Both the position numbers and the translations under genes were made by a program. The notes beneath the pieces are model-generated. The model worked only from the letters and a program-made list of their open reading frames with translations, did not search any database and had not been told where the DNA came from. 64,000 nt of DNA from Flavobacterium ardleyense (GTDB lineage Bacteria; Bacteroidota; Bacteroidia; Flavobacteriales; Flavobacteriaceae). The stretch spans positions 2,976,001 through 3,040,000 of the forward strand of contig NZ_CP137891.1 in assembly GCF_033547075.1 (NCBI RefSeq), given 5' to 3'. Position 1 is the first letter of the stretch, and each line of letters opens with the position of its first letter. Positions 18,101 to 27,846 of the stretch are shown piece after piece.

Positions 18101-19925
18101 TGTAAAAAGACGAATTCCGATAGATCCAAAATTAGCTGTAGGGTCATCATTGCCTAAACCAAAAGAATTAATTGCATTAACAATTTTGTTATATCTCTTA
18201 AATGAAGAAAAGGAATATCTTGATTATTCAGTTCAGTCTGGCAATACTATTAATATTAAAGATGAATTGATTGATTCGATGAAAAATTTCTTTTCTTCCA
18301 TTAATGGTTATAATGAGCAAAAAATCGATGACCTAAGAAAAGATAACCCGTTGGTTACAATGCAACTTGAACCTTTACAAGTTTCTCTTCAAATAGTTTG
18401 GAAACTTGCAAAAGTAAAGGCTATAAATTCTAGTTCTTCAAGTCAGGAAAGAACCGGAAGAGTTAGAGTTCCTAAATCATTAAATTTCACCTCTAATCTT
18501 ATTTTACTCAAATCCACATTAAGTGACGATAATAATGCGATTACAGAACTTGCGAAAAAAGTTTTGTATTCTTGGCTTTTCAATGAATCTGTTGAAGTAG
18601 AAAATCAAAATTTAGAATCTAAGTTAAAGACAACTTTATTAATATTAACAGAAGATACTCTATACAAAACTTGGCTAAACGATAATACTGACGTTCTTTT
18701 CCAACAGGAAGGCATTTATGATTTAATAAACAATTCCACAGATGCAGTTGATTTAAAAGGAGCAAAAGAAATTAAAGGAACTTTAAGAAACTTAAAATCT
18801 CTTTATTCTCACAATTTGCATCCATACCTAAAAGTAGAAGGCGATAATGTTAGTTTAAGAGACCAGACTTCATTAGATGAATATGTAAATTATAGAATTA
18901 AAGTTGCTAATCAATTAGACTTGACACCAAAAAACATAGAGATTGTTGAATTAGAAAGAGAGAATGAGGAGACAAACGGTCCTCAAAATTTAGAGAATAT
19001 CCCTCATCAAATCATTTTCTTCGGTTCTCCTGGAACAGGAAAAAGTAGAACTGTTGAAAATATTACGAGAGATAAAAGAATCGTAAGAACAACATTTCAT
19101 CCTGAAACAGATTATCATTCTTTTGTTGGAAGTTATAAACCTGTAATGGATGGAATCAGCATAAAATACGAGTTTGTTCCGCAAGTATTTACGAAAGCAT
19201 ATTGCAATGCTTGGCTAAACCCGAAACAACCATATTTCTTAATTATTGAAGAAATCAACAGAGGAAACTGTGCTCAAATTTTTGGAGACTTATTTCAATG
19301 TTTAGATAGAGATGATAACGGCTTTTCAAAATATGACATTAATTGCGATAAGGATTTAGCAAAATATTTGAAAGCTGTATTTGAAAGCTCTGATAATTTA
19401 GATGCAGTAGGTGAATACAAAGCAAAAATCCAAACAGAAGATTTTGATAAAATCATTCTGCCAAACAATTTATACATTTTGGCAACAATGAATACATCTG
19501 ACCAATCTTTATTTCCAATGGATAGTGCCTTCAAAAGACGTTGGGATTGGGAATTTGTACCAATTAATTATGAGGACGCAAATTCTTTAAAAATCGTTGT
19601 AGGAGATAGCACATATAACTGGGGTAACTTTATTAAAAACATCAATCCGAAAATTAAAGAACTAACAGGAAGTGAAGATAAACAACTTGGAAACCGCTTT
19701 GTAAATCCCAAAGATGGAAATATCACGTTTGATCAGTTTAGGTCTAAAGTGCTGTTTTATTTATGGTCTGAAGTATACAAAGATGAATACGGTACACAAA
19801 ATTCAATATTTAAATTTGAAGAAAATGGAGAGGTAAAGGATTTTCAATTTGGTGATTTATACAATGAGAATTCAACAGATTTAGTAAAAGCTTTTTTGAC
19901 TTATAACGCAATAGAAGTAGTATAA
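18084..19925 (+). CDS. McrB-like AAA+ NTPase, restriction subunit
   Basis: The 613-residue protein has an N-terminal region of about 300 residues without a recognised domain, presumably for DNA or target recognition. An AAA+ module of the McrB type follows: Walker A GSPGTGKS (about 313-320), Walker B FLIIEEINRGN, the McrB-type MNTSD motif (in LATMNTSDQSLFPMD) and an arginine-finger region FKRRWDWEF. McrB proteins use GTP to translocate DNA and activate the partner nuclease. The gene overlaps the C5 methyltransferase by 17 bp and the nuclease by 1 base (TAATG), which fits a strict subunit ratio. Confidence 0.9.
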   Translation: MNLPNNVKRRIPIDPKLAVGSSLPKPKELIALTILLYLLNEEKEYLDYSVQSGNTINIKDELIDSMKNFFSSINGYNEQKIDDLRKDNPLVTMQLEPLQVSLQIVWKLAKVKAINSSSSSQERTGRVRVPKSLNFTSNLILLKSTLSDDNNAITELAKKVLYSWLFNESVEVENQNLESKLKTTLLILTEDTLYKTWLNDNTDVLFQQEGIYDLINNSTDAVDLKGAKEIKGTLRNLKSLYSHNLHPYLKVEGDNVSLRDQTSLDEYVNYRIKVANQLDLTPKNIEIVELERENEETNGPQNLENIPHQIIFFGSPGTGKSRTVENITRDKRIVRTTFHPETDYHSFVGSYKPVMDGISIKYEFVPQVFTKAYCNAWLNPKQPYFLIIEEINRGNCAQIFGDLFQCLDRDDNGFSKYDINCDKDLAKYLKAVFESSDNLDAVGEYKAKIQTEDFDKIILPNNLYILATMNTSDQSLFPMDSAFKRRWDWEFVPINYEDANSLKIVVGDSTYNWGNFIKNINPKIKELTGSEDKQLGNRFVNPKDGNITFDQFRSKVLFYLWSEVYKDEYGTQNSIFKFEENGEVKDFQFGDLYNENSTDLVKAFLTYNAIEVV

Positions 19926-21571
19926 TGATTATCCTATTTGAAGAATATCAATACAAAACAGAAAAACTTAAACAAGTTTTATCTGAAAGATATTTCTTTC
20001 CAATCAATTCTGTTTACTCAAAAATTAGTTATGTCGGTTATTACTTTAATCCACTAATAAACGATGCTGTTATCATTTTTCCAAAGGTATTCATTAATGA
20101 ATACGGTTTAGCTTTTGATGAATTTGAGCCTGAAACTTTAGTAATACTAACTACTGAAGAAAAGGATATTCTTTCAAAAACAGGAAAAGACAAAATTGTT
20201 TTTGAAATCTCAACTTGGCTATACAGAGCAGTTCAACAATTCAATAAACGCCATTTTTATAATTCAATTTCTGAGAATCAATTTTTGAATCAAGTTGTTA
20301 CCAACCTTGAAGAAAAATCGAATACAGAACTTGATATTATTTTAAGTTTATTAAAATTCTATAAGGAAAGTCAGACTTTATTTTCGTTTATATCAAAATC
20401 TGCTCATTCACAACAAAATAAGATAAATTGGCATAAAACAATTAATAAAAAACAGCCAATTATTCAAAACAATACACCTATATATCTTGATTTAGCAACT
20501 ACAAGAAAAAAAGTTAATTATGACGAAGAACTCTTAGTTCTTTTCTATTCAACCTTATATTTCATCAAAGGAAAATATGCTTTTGACTTTTATCCACCGC
20601 AAAATTATGAACTTATCAAAGGTCATCAATTTGAAAATGTTTTGCGTAAAGGTTGCAGATATTTAAAAAGTATCAAAGACAAGTACTATTCAGACAAAAT
20701 GATTAGTTTGTATAATTTACTCTATGCTTTTTTTGAAAGAAGCGAAAAAACACAATCCAAAAAACAAATTGAAGAAGTTCTATTAATAAAAGATTTCAAT
20801 ATTGTATTTGAAGATATGATTGACGACTTAATCGGTGATAGTCAATTATTGCCTGAATTAAAAAATCACGCAGATGGAAAACAAGTTGATCATATTTATA
20901 AATATAAATCACTTTTATTTGCAGATGAAATTTATTTCGTTGGTGATAGTAAATATTACAGTCCAAAAAATAGCGTGGGGAAATATTCCAAGGCAAAGCA
21001 ATTCACTTACGCCAAAAATGTAATTCAGTACAATATTGACTTATTTAATGATCATAAATTAGACAAGCAACTTAGGTATAGAGAAAATTTAACCGAAGGT
21101 TATAACATTACACCAAATTTCTTTATATCAGCTTTCGTAAATAAAGACTTTGACTTTTCAAATTCCTGCTTAACAGAAGCAGGGAAACCAATAATGCAGA
21201 AACATTTTGAAAATCGTTTGTTTGACCGTGATACATTAATTGTTCAGTCTTACAATATTAACTTTCTATTTGTTATATCGGCTTATTTAACTAACAATTC
21301 AACATTAAAGACAAACTTCAAAAATGACACACGTAAAAAGTTCAGAGAAAAATTAGTTTCATTTGTTAATGACAAATACCACTTTTACATTCTTGAACCA
21401 AAAGACAATTTATTTATTGAAAAACATTTTAAGCTTTTAAATGGTAAAATTTACAAACCGTCAAACTTAAAAGAGGAATTAATTTTAGCATTCGAAAAAC
21501 ACGACCAAACATTCATATTAGCAAAAATAGAAGAAGATCTAAAAACAAAAACAGAGTACAATTTAACATAG
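19925..21571 (+). CDS. McrC/LlaJI-like restriction endonuclease subunit
   Basis: The 548-residue protein follows the McrB-like gene with a one-base overlap. A PD-(D/E)xK-like core is visible: D322 in KQVDHIYKYKSL, then a strand reaching D340-S-K342 in YFVGDSKYYSP. Position, size and motif fit the R2 subunit of LlaJI-type systems or McrC; the LlaJI assignment is from recall of the family and should be tested. It presumably cuts DNA when driven by the McrB-like partner. The N-terminal half (about 1-250) is unassigned. It is the last gene of the island. Confidence 0.82.
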   Translation: MIILFEEYQYKTEKLKQVLSERYFFPINSVYSKISYVGYYFNPLINDAVIIFPKVFINEYGLAFDEFEPETLVILTTEEKDILSKTGKDKIVFEISTWLYRAVQQFNKRHFYNSISENQFLNQVVTNLEEKSNTELDIILSLLKFYKESQTLFSFISKSAHSQQNKINWHKTINKKQPIIQNNTPIYLDLATTRKKVNYDEELLVLFYSTLYFIKGKYAFDFYPPQNYELIKGHQFENVLRKGCRYLKSIKDKYYSDKMISLYNLLYAFFERSEKTQSKKQIEEVLLIKDFNIVFEDMIDDLIGDSQLLPELKNHADGKQVDHIYKYKSLLFADEIYFVGDSKYYSPKNSVGKYSKAKQFTYAKNVIQYNIDLFNDHKLDKQLRYRENLTEGYNITPNFFISAFVNKDFDFSNSCLTEAGKPIMQKHFENRLFDRDTLIVQSYNINFLFVISAYLTNNSTLKTNFKNDTRKKFREKLVSFVNDKYHFYILEPKDNLFIEKHFKLLNGKIYKPSNLKEELILAFEKHDQTFILAKIEEDLKTKTEYNLT

Positions 21572-21860
21572 CTAAAGGTGATATAATTAACTTTCTTAAA
21601 ACCTTACAGAGCCTAACAAAAATTGATTAAGAGAAAAATGACAATGAACAAACGCGGACGAAAACAAGGGCGAAATACTAACAGGTGTTTGTGCCAAAAG
21701 AGGGTTTATCAATAAATGAATATTTGACGTTGTATCAAATTTTTTGCTGGGTTGCCATTACCACTGCTACCTGATTACCTTTGCTTCTGTAAAATTCCTG
21801 ATTTACCAAATTTAGTTATATTGTTAAATCTTTTCTTAATTCAAAAATTTTTTCAATCAA
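21572..21860. other. Intergenic between the nuclease gene and the right repeat
   Basis: About 290 bases with no supported gene. No clear terminator follows the nuclease gene. Confidence 0.45.
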
Positions 21861-22047
21861 ACCCCTCACCCCGCGAGAGGGATAGTACTGGACCCGAGCT
21901 TTTGCGAACTGGCGAAGCAAATCCTTTGTTGTGGCGTTGCGGAGCAAAAGCTACAACAAAGATTGGGAAGGGATAGCCCGGACCTGCGCTACCCTAAATG
22001 CTGAATGGTATCGCGGTTTTCTTGGCGCAGGTCTCGCCCAAAAAAAA
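21861..22047 (-). repeat. Structured intergenic repeat, right copy (inverted relative to 15391-15579)
   Basis: The reverse complement of this stretch aligns with the left copy over nearly its full length. The hairpins are kept: ACCTGCGC (21982-21989) pairs with GCGCAGGT (22025-22032); CTTTGTTGT (21924-21932) pairs with ACAACAAAG (21953-21961); AGCTTTTGC (21897-21905) can pair with GCAAAAGCT (21944-21952). In the second stem the left copy has a C-G pair where this copy has G-C, a two-sided compensating change. Confidence 0.9.
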
Positions 22048-22065
22048 CTCCAACTTCAACAAAAG

Positions 22066-22100
22066 AAAAAATGCCTTGAAAAATAATTTCTCAAGGCATT
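22066..22100 (-). terminator. Terminator of prfA
   Basis: AATGCCTTGA pairs with TCAAGGCATT across an 11-base loop. Read on the minus strand it is followed by a T-rich run. It lies between the prfA stop codon and the right repeat. Confidence 0.8.
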
Positions 22101-22122
22101 TATATTTAATAGCAGTTTCGGT

Positions 22123-23199
22123 TTAGAAAACTTCGCTCGCTTCTTTCAATTTTTCGGTATTGCTTACCAACTGAAGTTCGTCTACAATCTTCTGGATTTC
22201 ACCATTCATAATATTTCCAAGATCGTAAAGGGTCAGACCAATTCGGTGATCTGTAACACGACCTTGTGCATAATTGTAGGTTCTAATTTTTGCAGAACGG
22301 TCACCAGAGCTCACTTGTGATGTTCTCTTAGTAGCATCTTCAGCCTCTTTTTTGGCAAGTTCCTGCTCGTAAAGTCTTGAACGCAAAACGCCCATCGCCT
22401 TATCTTTATTCTTATGCTGCGATTTCTGATCTTGACATTGCGCGATCAATCCCGAAGGAATGTGGGTCAATCTCACCGCAGATTTTGTAGTATTCACCGA
22501 CTGACCTCCAGGCCCTGACGAACAGAAAAAATCTACTCTCACATCGTTCATATCTATCTGTACATCAAATTCCTCCGCTTCTGGAAGTACCATAACCGTG
22601 GCTGCAGAAGTATGAACTCGACCTTGAGTTTCTGTCTGAGGAACACGCTGCACTCGGTGTACACCTGCCTCAAACTTCAAAGTTCCGTAAACATCCTCGC
22701 CGGTAACTTCAAAAATCACCTCTTTGAATCCTCCCGAAGTACCTTCATTCATATCCACCACTGATGTTCTCCATCCGCGGTTTTCACAGTATTTAGTATA
22801 CATTCTGAACAAGTCTCCGGCAAAAATACTCGCTTCGTCTCCACCAGTACCTGCACGAATTTCGACCATCACGTTTTTGGCGTCTTCTGCATCTTTGGGA
22901 ATCAGCATAAATTTGATCTCGTCTTCCAATTCAGGAATACGATCATTTGCCTCTTCCATCTGCATTTTGGCCATATCATTCATCTCAGGATCGCTTCCGT
23001 CAGCAAGAATCTCCTTCGCCTCAGCAATATTTGAGAGCAGTGAAACTAGTTCCTCACGCTTTGCAACAAGTCCTTTCAAGTTTTTATACTCTTGATTAAG
23101 TTGCACATAGCGCTTCTGATCTGCAATTACCGCAGGCTGAATAATTAAATCTGATATCTCGTCAAAACGTTGCTTAACTATTTGTAGTCTATCTAACAT
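22123..23199 (-). CDS. prfA: Peptide chain release factor 1
   Basis: The 358-residue protein recognises UAA and UAG stop codons and triggers peptide release. It has the universal GGQ motif in [12 protein letters not shown] and the flanking [43 protein letters not shown] marks domain 2, and length and start match the family. The usual partner in this direction, pyrF, now lies beyond the restriction island. A TAAATTTG box sits upstream at 23228-23235. Confidence 0.96.
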   Translation of the reverse strand: MLDRLQIVKQRFDEISDLIIQPAVIADQKRYVQLNQEYKNLKGLVAKREELVSLLSNIAEAKEILADGSDPEMNDMAKMQMEEANDRIPELEDEIKFMLIPKDAEDAKNVMVEIRAGTGGDEASIFAGDLFRMYTKYCENRGWRTSVVDMNEGTSGGFKEVIFEVTGEDVYGTLKFEAGVHRVQRVPQTETQGRVHTSAATVMVLPEAEEFDVQIDMNDVRVDFFCSSGPGGQSVNTTKSAVRLTHIPSGLIAQCQDQKSQHKNKDKAMGVLRSRLYEQELAKKEAEDATKRTSQVSSGDRSAKIRTYNYAQGRVTDHRIGLTLYDLGNIMNGEIQKIVDELQLVSNTEKLKEASEVF

Positions 23200-23227
23200 C
23201 GTGTGTTTCTTTCTTTATATAGGAGTG

Positions 23228-23235
23228 CAAATTTA
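23228..23235 (-). promoter_or_regulatory. -7 box of prfA
   Basis: The minus strand reads TAAATTTG, an exact TAnnTTTG match about 29 bases before the ATG at 23199. No good -33 element. Confidence 0.4.
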
Positions 23236-23284
23236 CGAAAAAATCGTTTATATTTTGTGTTGTTCTGTATAATAGTGTCTTAAT

Positions 23285-23338
23285 AAAAAAATGCAGGTCA
23301 AAAAGTTGAGAATTTCTCTTTTTTGAACCTGCATTTTT
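23285..23338 (-). terminator. Terminator of the ribonucleotide reductase gene
   Basis: AATGCAGGT(T)CAAAAA pairs with TTTTTGACCTGCATT across an A/T-rich loop. On the minus strand a run of T residues follows. It sits 18 bases beyond the stop codon at 23356. Confidence 0.85.
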
Positions 23339-23355
23339 AAAGAATTAACCAATTA

Positions 23356-25926
23356 TTATCCGCATTTTGACGAACCACAGTTTTTGCAAGTAAGACAACC
23401 TTCTTGATACATCAATTGAGTTGAGCTACAGTTGGAACATTTCTGACCAGCGATTTCTGTTCCGTCTGGAACATATTTCTTTAATGCTCTAGCAACACCA
23501 TTTTTCCACGTATTAATGGATTCAGTGCTTAATTGTAAACTATTAATAAGATCTACAACATTCTGAATTGGCATTCCGTGACGTAAAGTCCCAGAAATCA
23601 ATTTAGCGTAGTTCCAGTATTCTGGATCAAATTTATGAGATAAACCTTCGATTGTGGTTTTGTACCCTCTCAAGTTTTTATATTGAAAGTCATAACGGCT
23701 GCTGCCATCTTCGTTTCTATTTTTGATAATGCTTCCTTCGGTTACCCATCTTGGAATCAAAATTCCATCTTCGTCATCAGATAATCCGGTGAAAATTTCA
23801 TAAGGACGATCGTCAAGGATTCCGATAAAAGCAATCCATTTTTCTTTATTATTCTGAAATCTTACGATGTCAGCTTCTAGAATTTGAGGTCTCTTGGAAG
23901 TGAAAAGTATTGGAGTAGTTGTCAAGCCTTCGGTTTCAGGCTTTTCCTCTTTCTTAGTTTCATTCGAAATCAAAACTCCAGATCTTGAACCATCTCTGTA
24001 AACAGTAACTCCTTTACATCCTTCTTCCCAAGCTGTTCTGTATAACTGATCTACTAAATCTTCGGTAGCGTCATTCGGAACGTTGATTGTCACTGAAATT
24101 GAGTGGTCAATCCATTTCTGAATTGCTCCTTGCATTTTCACTTTACTCAACCAATCAACATCATTTGAAGTTGATTTATAGTAAGGTGATTTCTCTATAA
24201 TCACATCCAACTCTTCGTTAGAATAATTGATAGTCGTATCTAAGTTGTTTATTTCCATCCATAATTTAAAATTATGGTGAAATACAACATACTCTTCCCA
24301 AGAATCTCCTACTTCATCGACAAAATCAATACGAACATCTTTATCGTTTGGATTAACTTTTCTTCTTCTTTTGTAAACTGGCATAAATACCGGCTCAATT
24401 CCCGAAGTTGTCTGAGTCATCAAACTTGTACTTCCTGTTGGCGCAATTGTAAGAAGTGCAATATTTCTACGACCGTGCTCCATCATATCGTTGTATAAAG
24501 CTGGATCGGCATCTTTAATTCTCATTAAAAATGGATTGTTCTCTTCTCTTTTTGAATCATATATTGCAAAAGCACCTCTTTCGGCAGCCATTTCTACAGA
24601 AGCTCTGTAGGCAGCTAGTGCTAGAGTTTTGTGTACTTCTACAGAGAAAGCAGTTCCTTCTTCGCTAGCATATCTAATTCCCAAAGCGGCAAGCATATCA
24701 CCTTCGGCAGTGATTCCAACCCCTGTTCTTCTTCCTTCTTCAGCTTTGATTCTGATTTCTGTCCAAAGATTACGTTCTGTTCTTTTGATTTCTTCATCTT
24801 CGGGATCGGCATTAATTTTTGCTAGAATTGCATCAATTTTCTCCAATTCAAGATCGATGATGTCATCCATCATTCGTTGCGCTTTGTTCACGTGTTTTTT
24901 GAAAAGTTCAAAATCAAACGAAGCTTCTTTTGTAAACGGATTGTTTACGTAAGCAAATAAATTGATTGCAAGAAGACGGCAAGAATCATAAGGACATAGT
25001 GGAATTTCGCCACAAGGATTTGTAGAAACAGTTTCGTAACCTAGATTTGCGTAGCAGTCAGGCAATGATTCATTGATAATTGTATCCCAAAACAAGATTC
25101 CTGGCTCTGCAGATTTCCAAGCATTGTGGACAATTTTTGACCAAATTCTACGAGCTTCCACATCTTTTGTGAAGGCAGGATTATCGCTGTGAATAGGATA
25201 TTTTTGAGTATATTTTTCGTCATTTTTTACCGCTCTCATAAAGGCGTCGTCAATACGAACCGATACGTTTGCTCCGGTGATTTTACCTTGCTCTAATTTG
25301 GCATCGATAAAATCTTCTGAATCTGGGTGGTTTATAGAAACTGACAACATCAAAGCTCCACGACGACCATCTTGCGCTACTTCTCTAGTTGAATTTGAGA
25401 AACGCTCCATAAACGGCACAAGACCTGTAGAAGTTAATGCTGAATTTTTTACCGCCGATCCTTTTGGACGAATGTGAGAAAGATCGTGTCCTACTCCACC
25501 ACGGCGTTTCATTAGTTGGACTTGCTCTTGGTCAATTTTCATAATTCCGCCGTAAGAATCACTTTTTGATCCATTACCAATTACGAAACAATTTGACAAA
25601 GAAGCTATTTGATAAGGATTTCCAATTCCAGTCATTGGACTTCCTTGCGGAATGATATAATTGAAATCCTTGATTAGGTCAAAAATTTCATCTTCGCTCA
25701 TTGCATTTGGATAGCGAACTTCAATTCTTGCAATCTCACTTGCAATACGACGGTGCATATCGTTTGGAGATAATTCGTAGATATTTCCATCAGAATCTTT
25801 TAAAGCATACTTATTAAGCCACACTCTAGCGGCCAAATCATCCCCTTTAAAGTAATCTAAAGACGCCTTAAAAGCTTGATCGTTAGTATATTTTGTAGAT
25901 TTTTCTGCAGCAATAACATTTTCCAT
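23356..25926 (-). CDS. nrdJ: Adenosylcobalamin-dependent ribonucleotide reductase (class II)
   Basis: The 856-residue single-chain enzyme reduces ribonucleotides to deoxyribonucleotides using adenosylcobalamin as radical source. The catalytic loop NPCGEIPL carries N303, C305 and E307. C113 in SNCFV is the expected first redox-active cysteine. RRGGVGHDLS, RRTGVGITAEGDMLA and APTGSTS are class II landmarks. The last 30 residues hold a zinc-ribbon-like set of cysteines (CSNC ... CKNC ... C) typical of B12-dependent reductases. No NrdA/NrdB genes are near. An adenosyltransferase that could supply the cofactor is at 49285-49857. Confidence 0.93.
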   Translation of the reverse strand: MENVIAAEKSTKYTNDQAFKASLDYFKGDDLAARVWLNKYALKDSDGNIYELSPNDMHRRIASEIARIEVRYPNAMSEDEIFDLIKDFNYIIPQGSPMTGIGNPYQIASLSNCFVIGNGSKSDSYGGIMKIDQEQVQLMKRRGGVGHDLSHIRPKGSAVKNSALTSTGLVPFMERFSNSTREVAQDGRRGALMLSVSINHPDSEDFIDAKLEQGKITGANVSVRIDDAFMRAVKNDEKYTQKYPIHSDNPAFTKDVEARRIWSKIVHNAWKSAEPGILFWDTIINESLPDCYANLGYETVSTNPCGEIPLCPYDSCRLLAINLFAYVNNPFTKEASFDFELFKKHVNKAQRMMDDIIDLELEKIDAILAKINADPEDEEIKRTERNLWTEIRIKAEEGRRTGVGITAEGDMLAALGIRYASEEGTAFSVEVHKTLALAAYRASVEMAAERGAFAIYDSKREENNPFLMRIKDADPALYNDMMEHGRRNIALLTIAPTGSTSLMTQTTSGIEPVFMPVYKRRRKVNPNDKDVRIDFVDEVGDSWEEYVVFHHNFKLWMEINNLDTTINYSNEELDVIIEKSPYYKSTSNDVDWLSKVKMQGAIQKWIDHSISVTINVPNDATEDLVDQLYRTAWEEGCKGVTVYRDGSRSGVLISNETKKEEKPETEGLTTTPILFTSKRPQILEADIVRFQNNKEKWIAFIGILDDRPYEIFTGLSDDEDGILIPRWVTEGSIIKNRNEDGSSRYDFQYKNLRGYKTTIEGLSHKFDPEYWNYAKLISGTLRHGMPIQNVVDLINSLQLSTESINTWKNGVARALKKYVPDGTEIAGQKCSNCSSTQLMYQEGCLTCKNCGSSKCG

Positions 25927-25948
25927 AGGATTAATTTTTGGTAGACAA

Positions 25949-25956
25949 CAAAGTTA
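25949..25956 (-). promoter_or_regulatory. -7 box of nrdJ
   Basis: The minus strand reads TAACTTTG, matching TAnnTTTG, 23 bases before the ATG at 25926. I looked for a cobalamin riboswitch in the short leader and saw none. Confidence 0.45.
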
Positions 25957-26151
25957 CCAAAACTTCAACATTTTTTACTTGAAAAATTTAAAGATATCAA
26001 CAAGTTATCAAATTTATTTTGCAATTTGTTGATTTTCAGATGTTTATTAAATATTGAGTAGCGAAAAGTTTACAAATTTTTTTACTTTGATATTTTCCTA
26101 GCGATTTTAAATATTTAATTTTACACTAACAGCCGTTAGGAAAACCGCAAA

Positions 26152-26194
26152 AAAAATCCAAAAAAAATCCCGAAACAGAGGCGTTTCGGGATTT
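26152..26194 (-). terminator. Terminator of pepD
   Basis: AAATCCCGAAAC (26165-26176) pairs perfectly with GTTTCGGGATTT (26183-26194). On the minus strand a long T-rich tract follows. Confidence 0.9.
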
Positions 26195-26214
26195 GATTGA
26201 GAATATATAATAAC

Positions 26215-27678
26215 CTAATTTTTTACAGGAATATTTTCTAAAATTTCTACAAGATATTTCCAGAATTTTTGAGATGATTTTATAGATGCACGTTCATCTG
26301 GAGAGTGAGCTCCTTTGATCGTTGGTCCAAAAGAGATCATATCCATATCTGGATAATTCGTTCCTAAAATTCCACATTCTAGACCTGCGTGACAAGCTAC
26401 AACATCTGGTTTATCGGTATTTTGTTTCTGATAAATATCAACTAATACATCCAAAATTTCAGAATTTACATTTGGAGTCCATCCTGGATAAGATCCGCCA
26501 AATTCAACTTCGCATCCAGTTAATTCAAAAGCAGAACGAAGCGCATTGGCCAAATCCATTTTTGAACTTTCTACAGATGATCTGGTTAGACATTTAATTT
26601 CTACAGTTCCGTCTTTAATAACAACTCTGGCAACATTATTAGAAGTTTCTACAAGATCTTCCATATCTGGACTCATTCTGTAAACTCCGTTGTGTGCTGC
26701 ATAAATTGCTCTAACAACTCCTTCTTGAACTCCTAGAGCCATCACTTTTGCTGGAGTATCGCATTTTTCGATGGTAATCGAAAGATTTGGCTCCATTGTA
26801 TGCAATTCAGATTTGATATCGCCAATTACTTCCTGCATATCAAAAACGAAAGCTTCGTCATAAATCCCCGAAATAATTACGGTGGCATTACTTTCTCTCG
26901 GAATCGCATTTCTCAAACTTCCTCCATCAACTTCTGCAATCTGAAGTCCGAAGTTTTCAAACCCATCAAATAATAAACGGTTCATAATTTTGTTGGCATT
27001 CCCCAATCCTTTGTGAATATCCATCCCGGAGTGACCTCCGTTAAGACCTTTCACCGAGATTTTATATCCAACTGAATTTTCTGGTGTTTCTTCTTCCTCG
27101 TACCCGCGAGTAGCCGTTACATCAATTCCTCCGGCACAACCAATATCAATTTCGTTATCTTCTTCTGTATCAAGATTTAAAAGTATTTCTCCTTGCAGAA
27201 TTCCACCTTTAAGATTCAAAGCTCCCGTCATTCCAGTTTCTTCGTCAATTGTAAACAAAGCTTCGATTGCAGGATGCGCAAGATCTTTACTTTCCAAAAC
27301 TGCCATAATCGCTGCAACTCCAAGTCCGTTATCTGCACCTAAAGTTGTTCCACGAGCGCGAACCCAGTCACCATCAACATACATATCGATTCCTTGAGTG
27401 TCAAAATCAAAATTTGTATCGGCATTTTTTTGATGCACCATATCCAAGTGACCTTGCAAAACAATAGGCTTGCGATTTTCCATTCCCGCAGTGGCAGGCT
27501 TTCTGATAATTACATTGCGAATTTCATCTTCAAAAGTTTCTAAACCTAAACTCTCTCCAAATTGTTTCATAAACTCAATTACTCTTTCCTCTTTTTTGGA
27601 AGGGCGAGGAACTGCATTCAAATCTGCAAACTTATTCCAAAGCACTTTTGGCTCTAAATTTCTAATTTCTTGACTCAT
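26215..27678 (-). CDS. pepD: Aminoacyl-histidine dipeptidase (M20 family)
   Basis: The 487-residue cytosolic metallopeptidase hydrolyses Xaa-His and other dipeptides. Zinc-binding motifs are visible: H77 and D79 in QGHLDMVHQ, D116 in LGADNGLG and the catalytic Glu pair in TIDEETGMTG. GGHSGMDIHKG marks the lid/dimerisation domain, and GPTIKGAHSPDE holds the last zinc ligand. Length and layout match PepD. It stands alone, with a promoter box at 27715-27722 and its own terminator. Confidence 0.94.
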   Translation of the reverse strand: MSQEIRNLEPKVLWNKFADLNAVPRPSKKEERVIEFMKQFGESLGLETFEDEIRNVIIRKPATAGMENRKPIVLQGHLDMVHQKNADTNFDFDTQGIDMYVDGDWVRARGTTLGADNGLGVAAIMAVLESKDLAHPAIEALFTIDEETGMTGALNLKGGILQGEILLNLDTEEDNEIDIGCAGGIDVTATRGYEEEETPENSVGYKISVKGLNGGHSGMDIHKGLGNANKIMNRLLFDGFENFGLQIAEVDGGSLRNAIPRESNATVIISGIYDEAFVFDMQEVIGDIKSELHTMEPNLSITIEKCDTPAKVMALGVQEGVVRAIYAAHNGVYRMSPDMEDLVETSNNVARVVIKDGTVEIKCLTRSSVESSKMDLANALRSAFELTGCEVEFGGSYPGWTPNVNSEILDVLVDIYQKQNTDKPDVVACHAGLECGILGTNYPDMDMISFGPTIKGAHSPDERASIKSSQKFWKYLVEILENIPVKN

Positions 27679-27714
27679 ATATATGTTTTAAAAAATTTGT
27701 GTTAGACAATTCAA

Positions 27715-27722
27715 CAAATATA
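27715..27722 (-). promoter_or_regulatory. -7 box of pepD
   Basis: The minus strand reads TATATTTG, an exact TAnnTTTG match about 37 bases before the ATG at 27678. Confidence 0.45.
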
Positions 27723-27846
27723 AGAAACTCAAAAGCAGCAAGATATTATATTCTATTTTTCTTAGTAAAATTCCTTAATTTTAAACTCTCAAATTAATTT
27801 TTTCGCTTTCGCTAAAAGACGAATTGGTAAGAGATAATATTTTCAA

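Noticed and set aside
21752..21976. Plus-strand open frame of 74 codons across the right repeat
   Set aside because: Same reason: it exists because the repeat is GC-richer than its surroundings and lacks stops.
24629..24952. Open frame of 107 codons antisense to nrdJ
   Set aside because: Shadow of a strongly conserved gene; the composition is low-complexity Ser/Ala/Ile.
25927..25990. Cobalamin riboswitch upstream of nrdJ
   Set aside because: The leader is only about 20 bases long and lacks the conserved B12-box and its stems.
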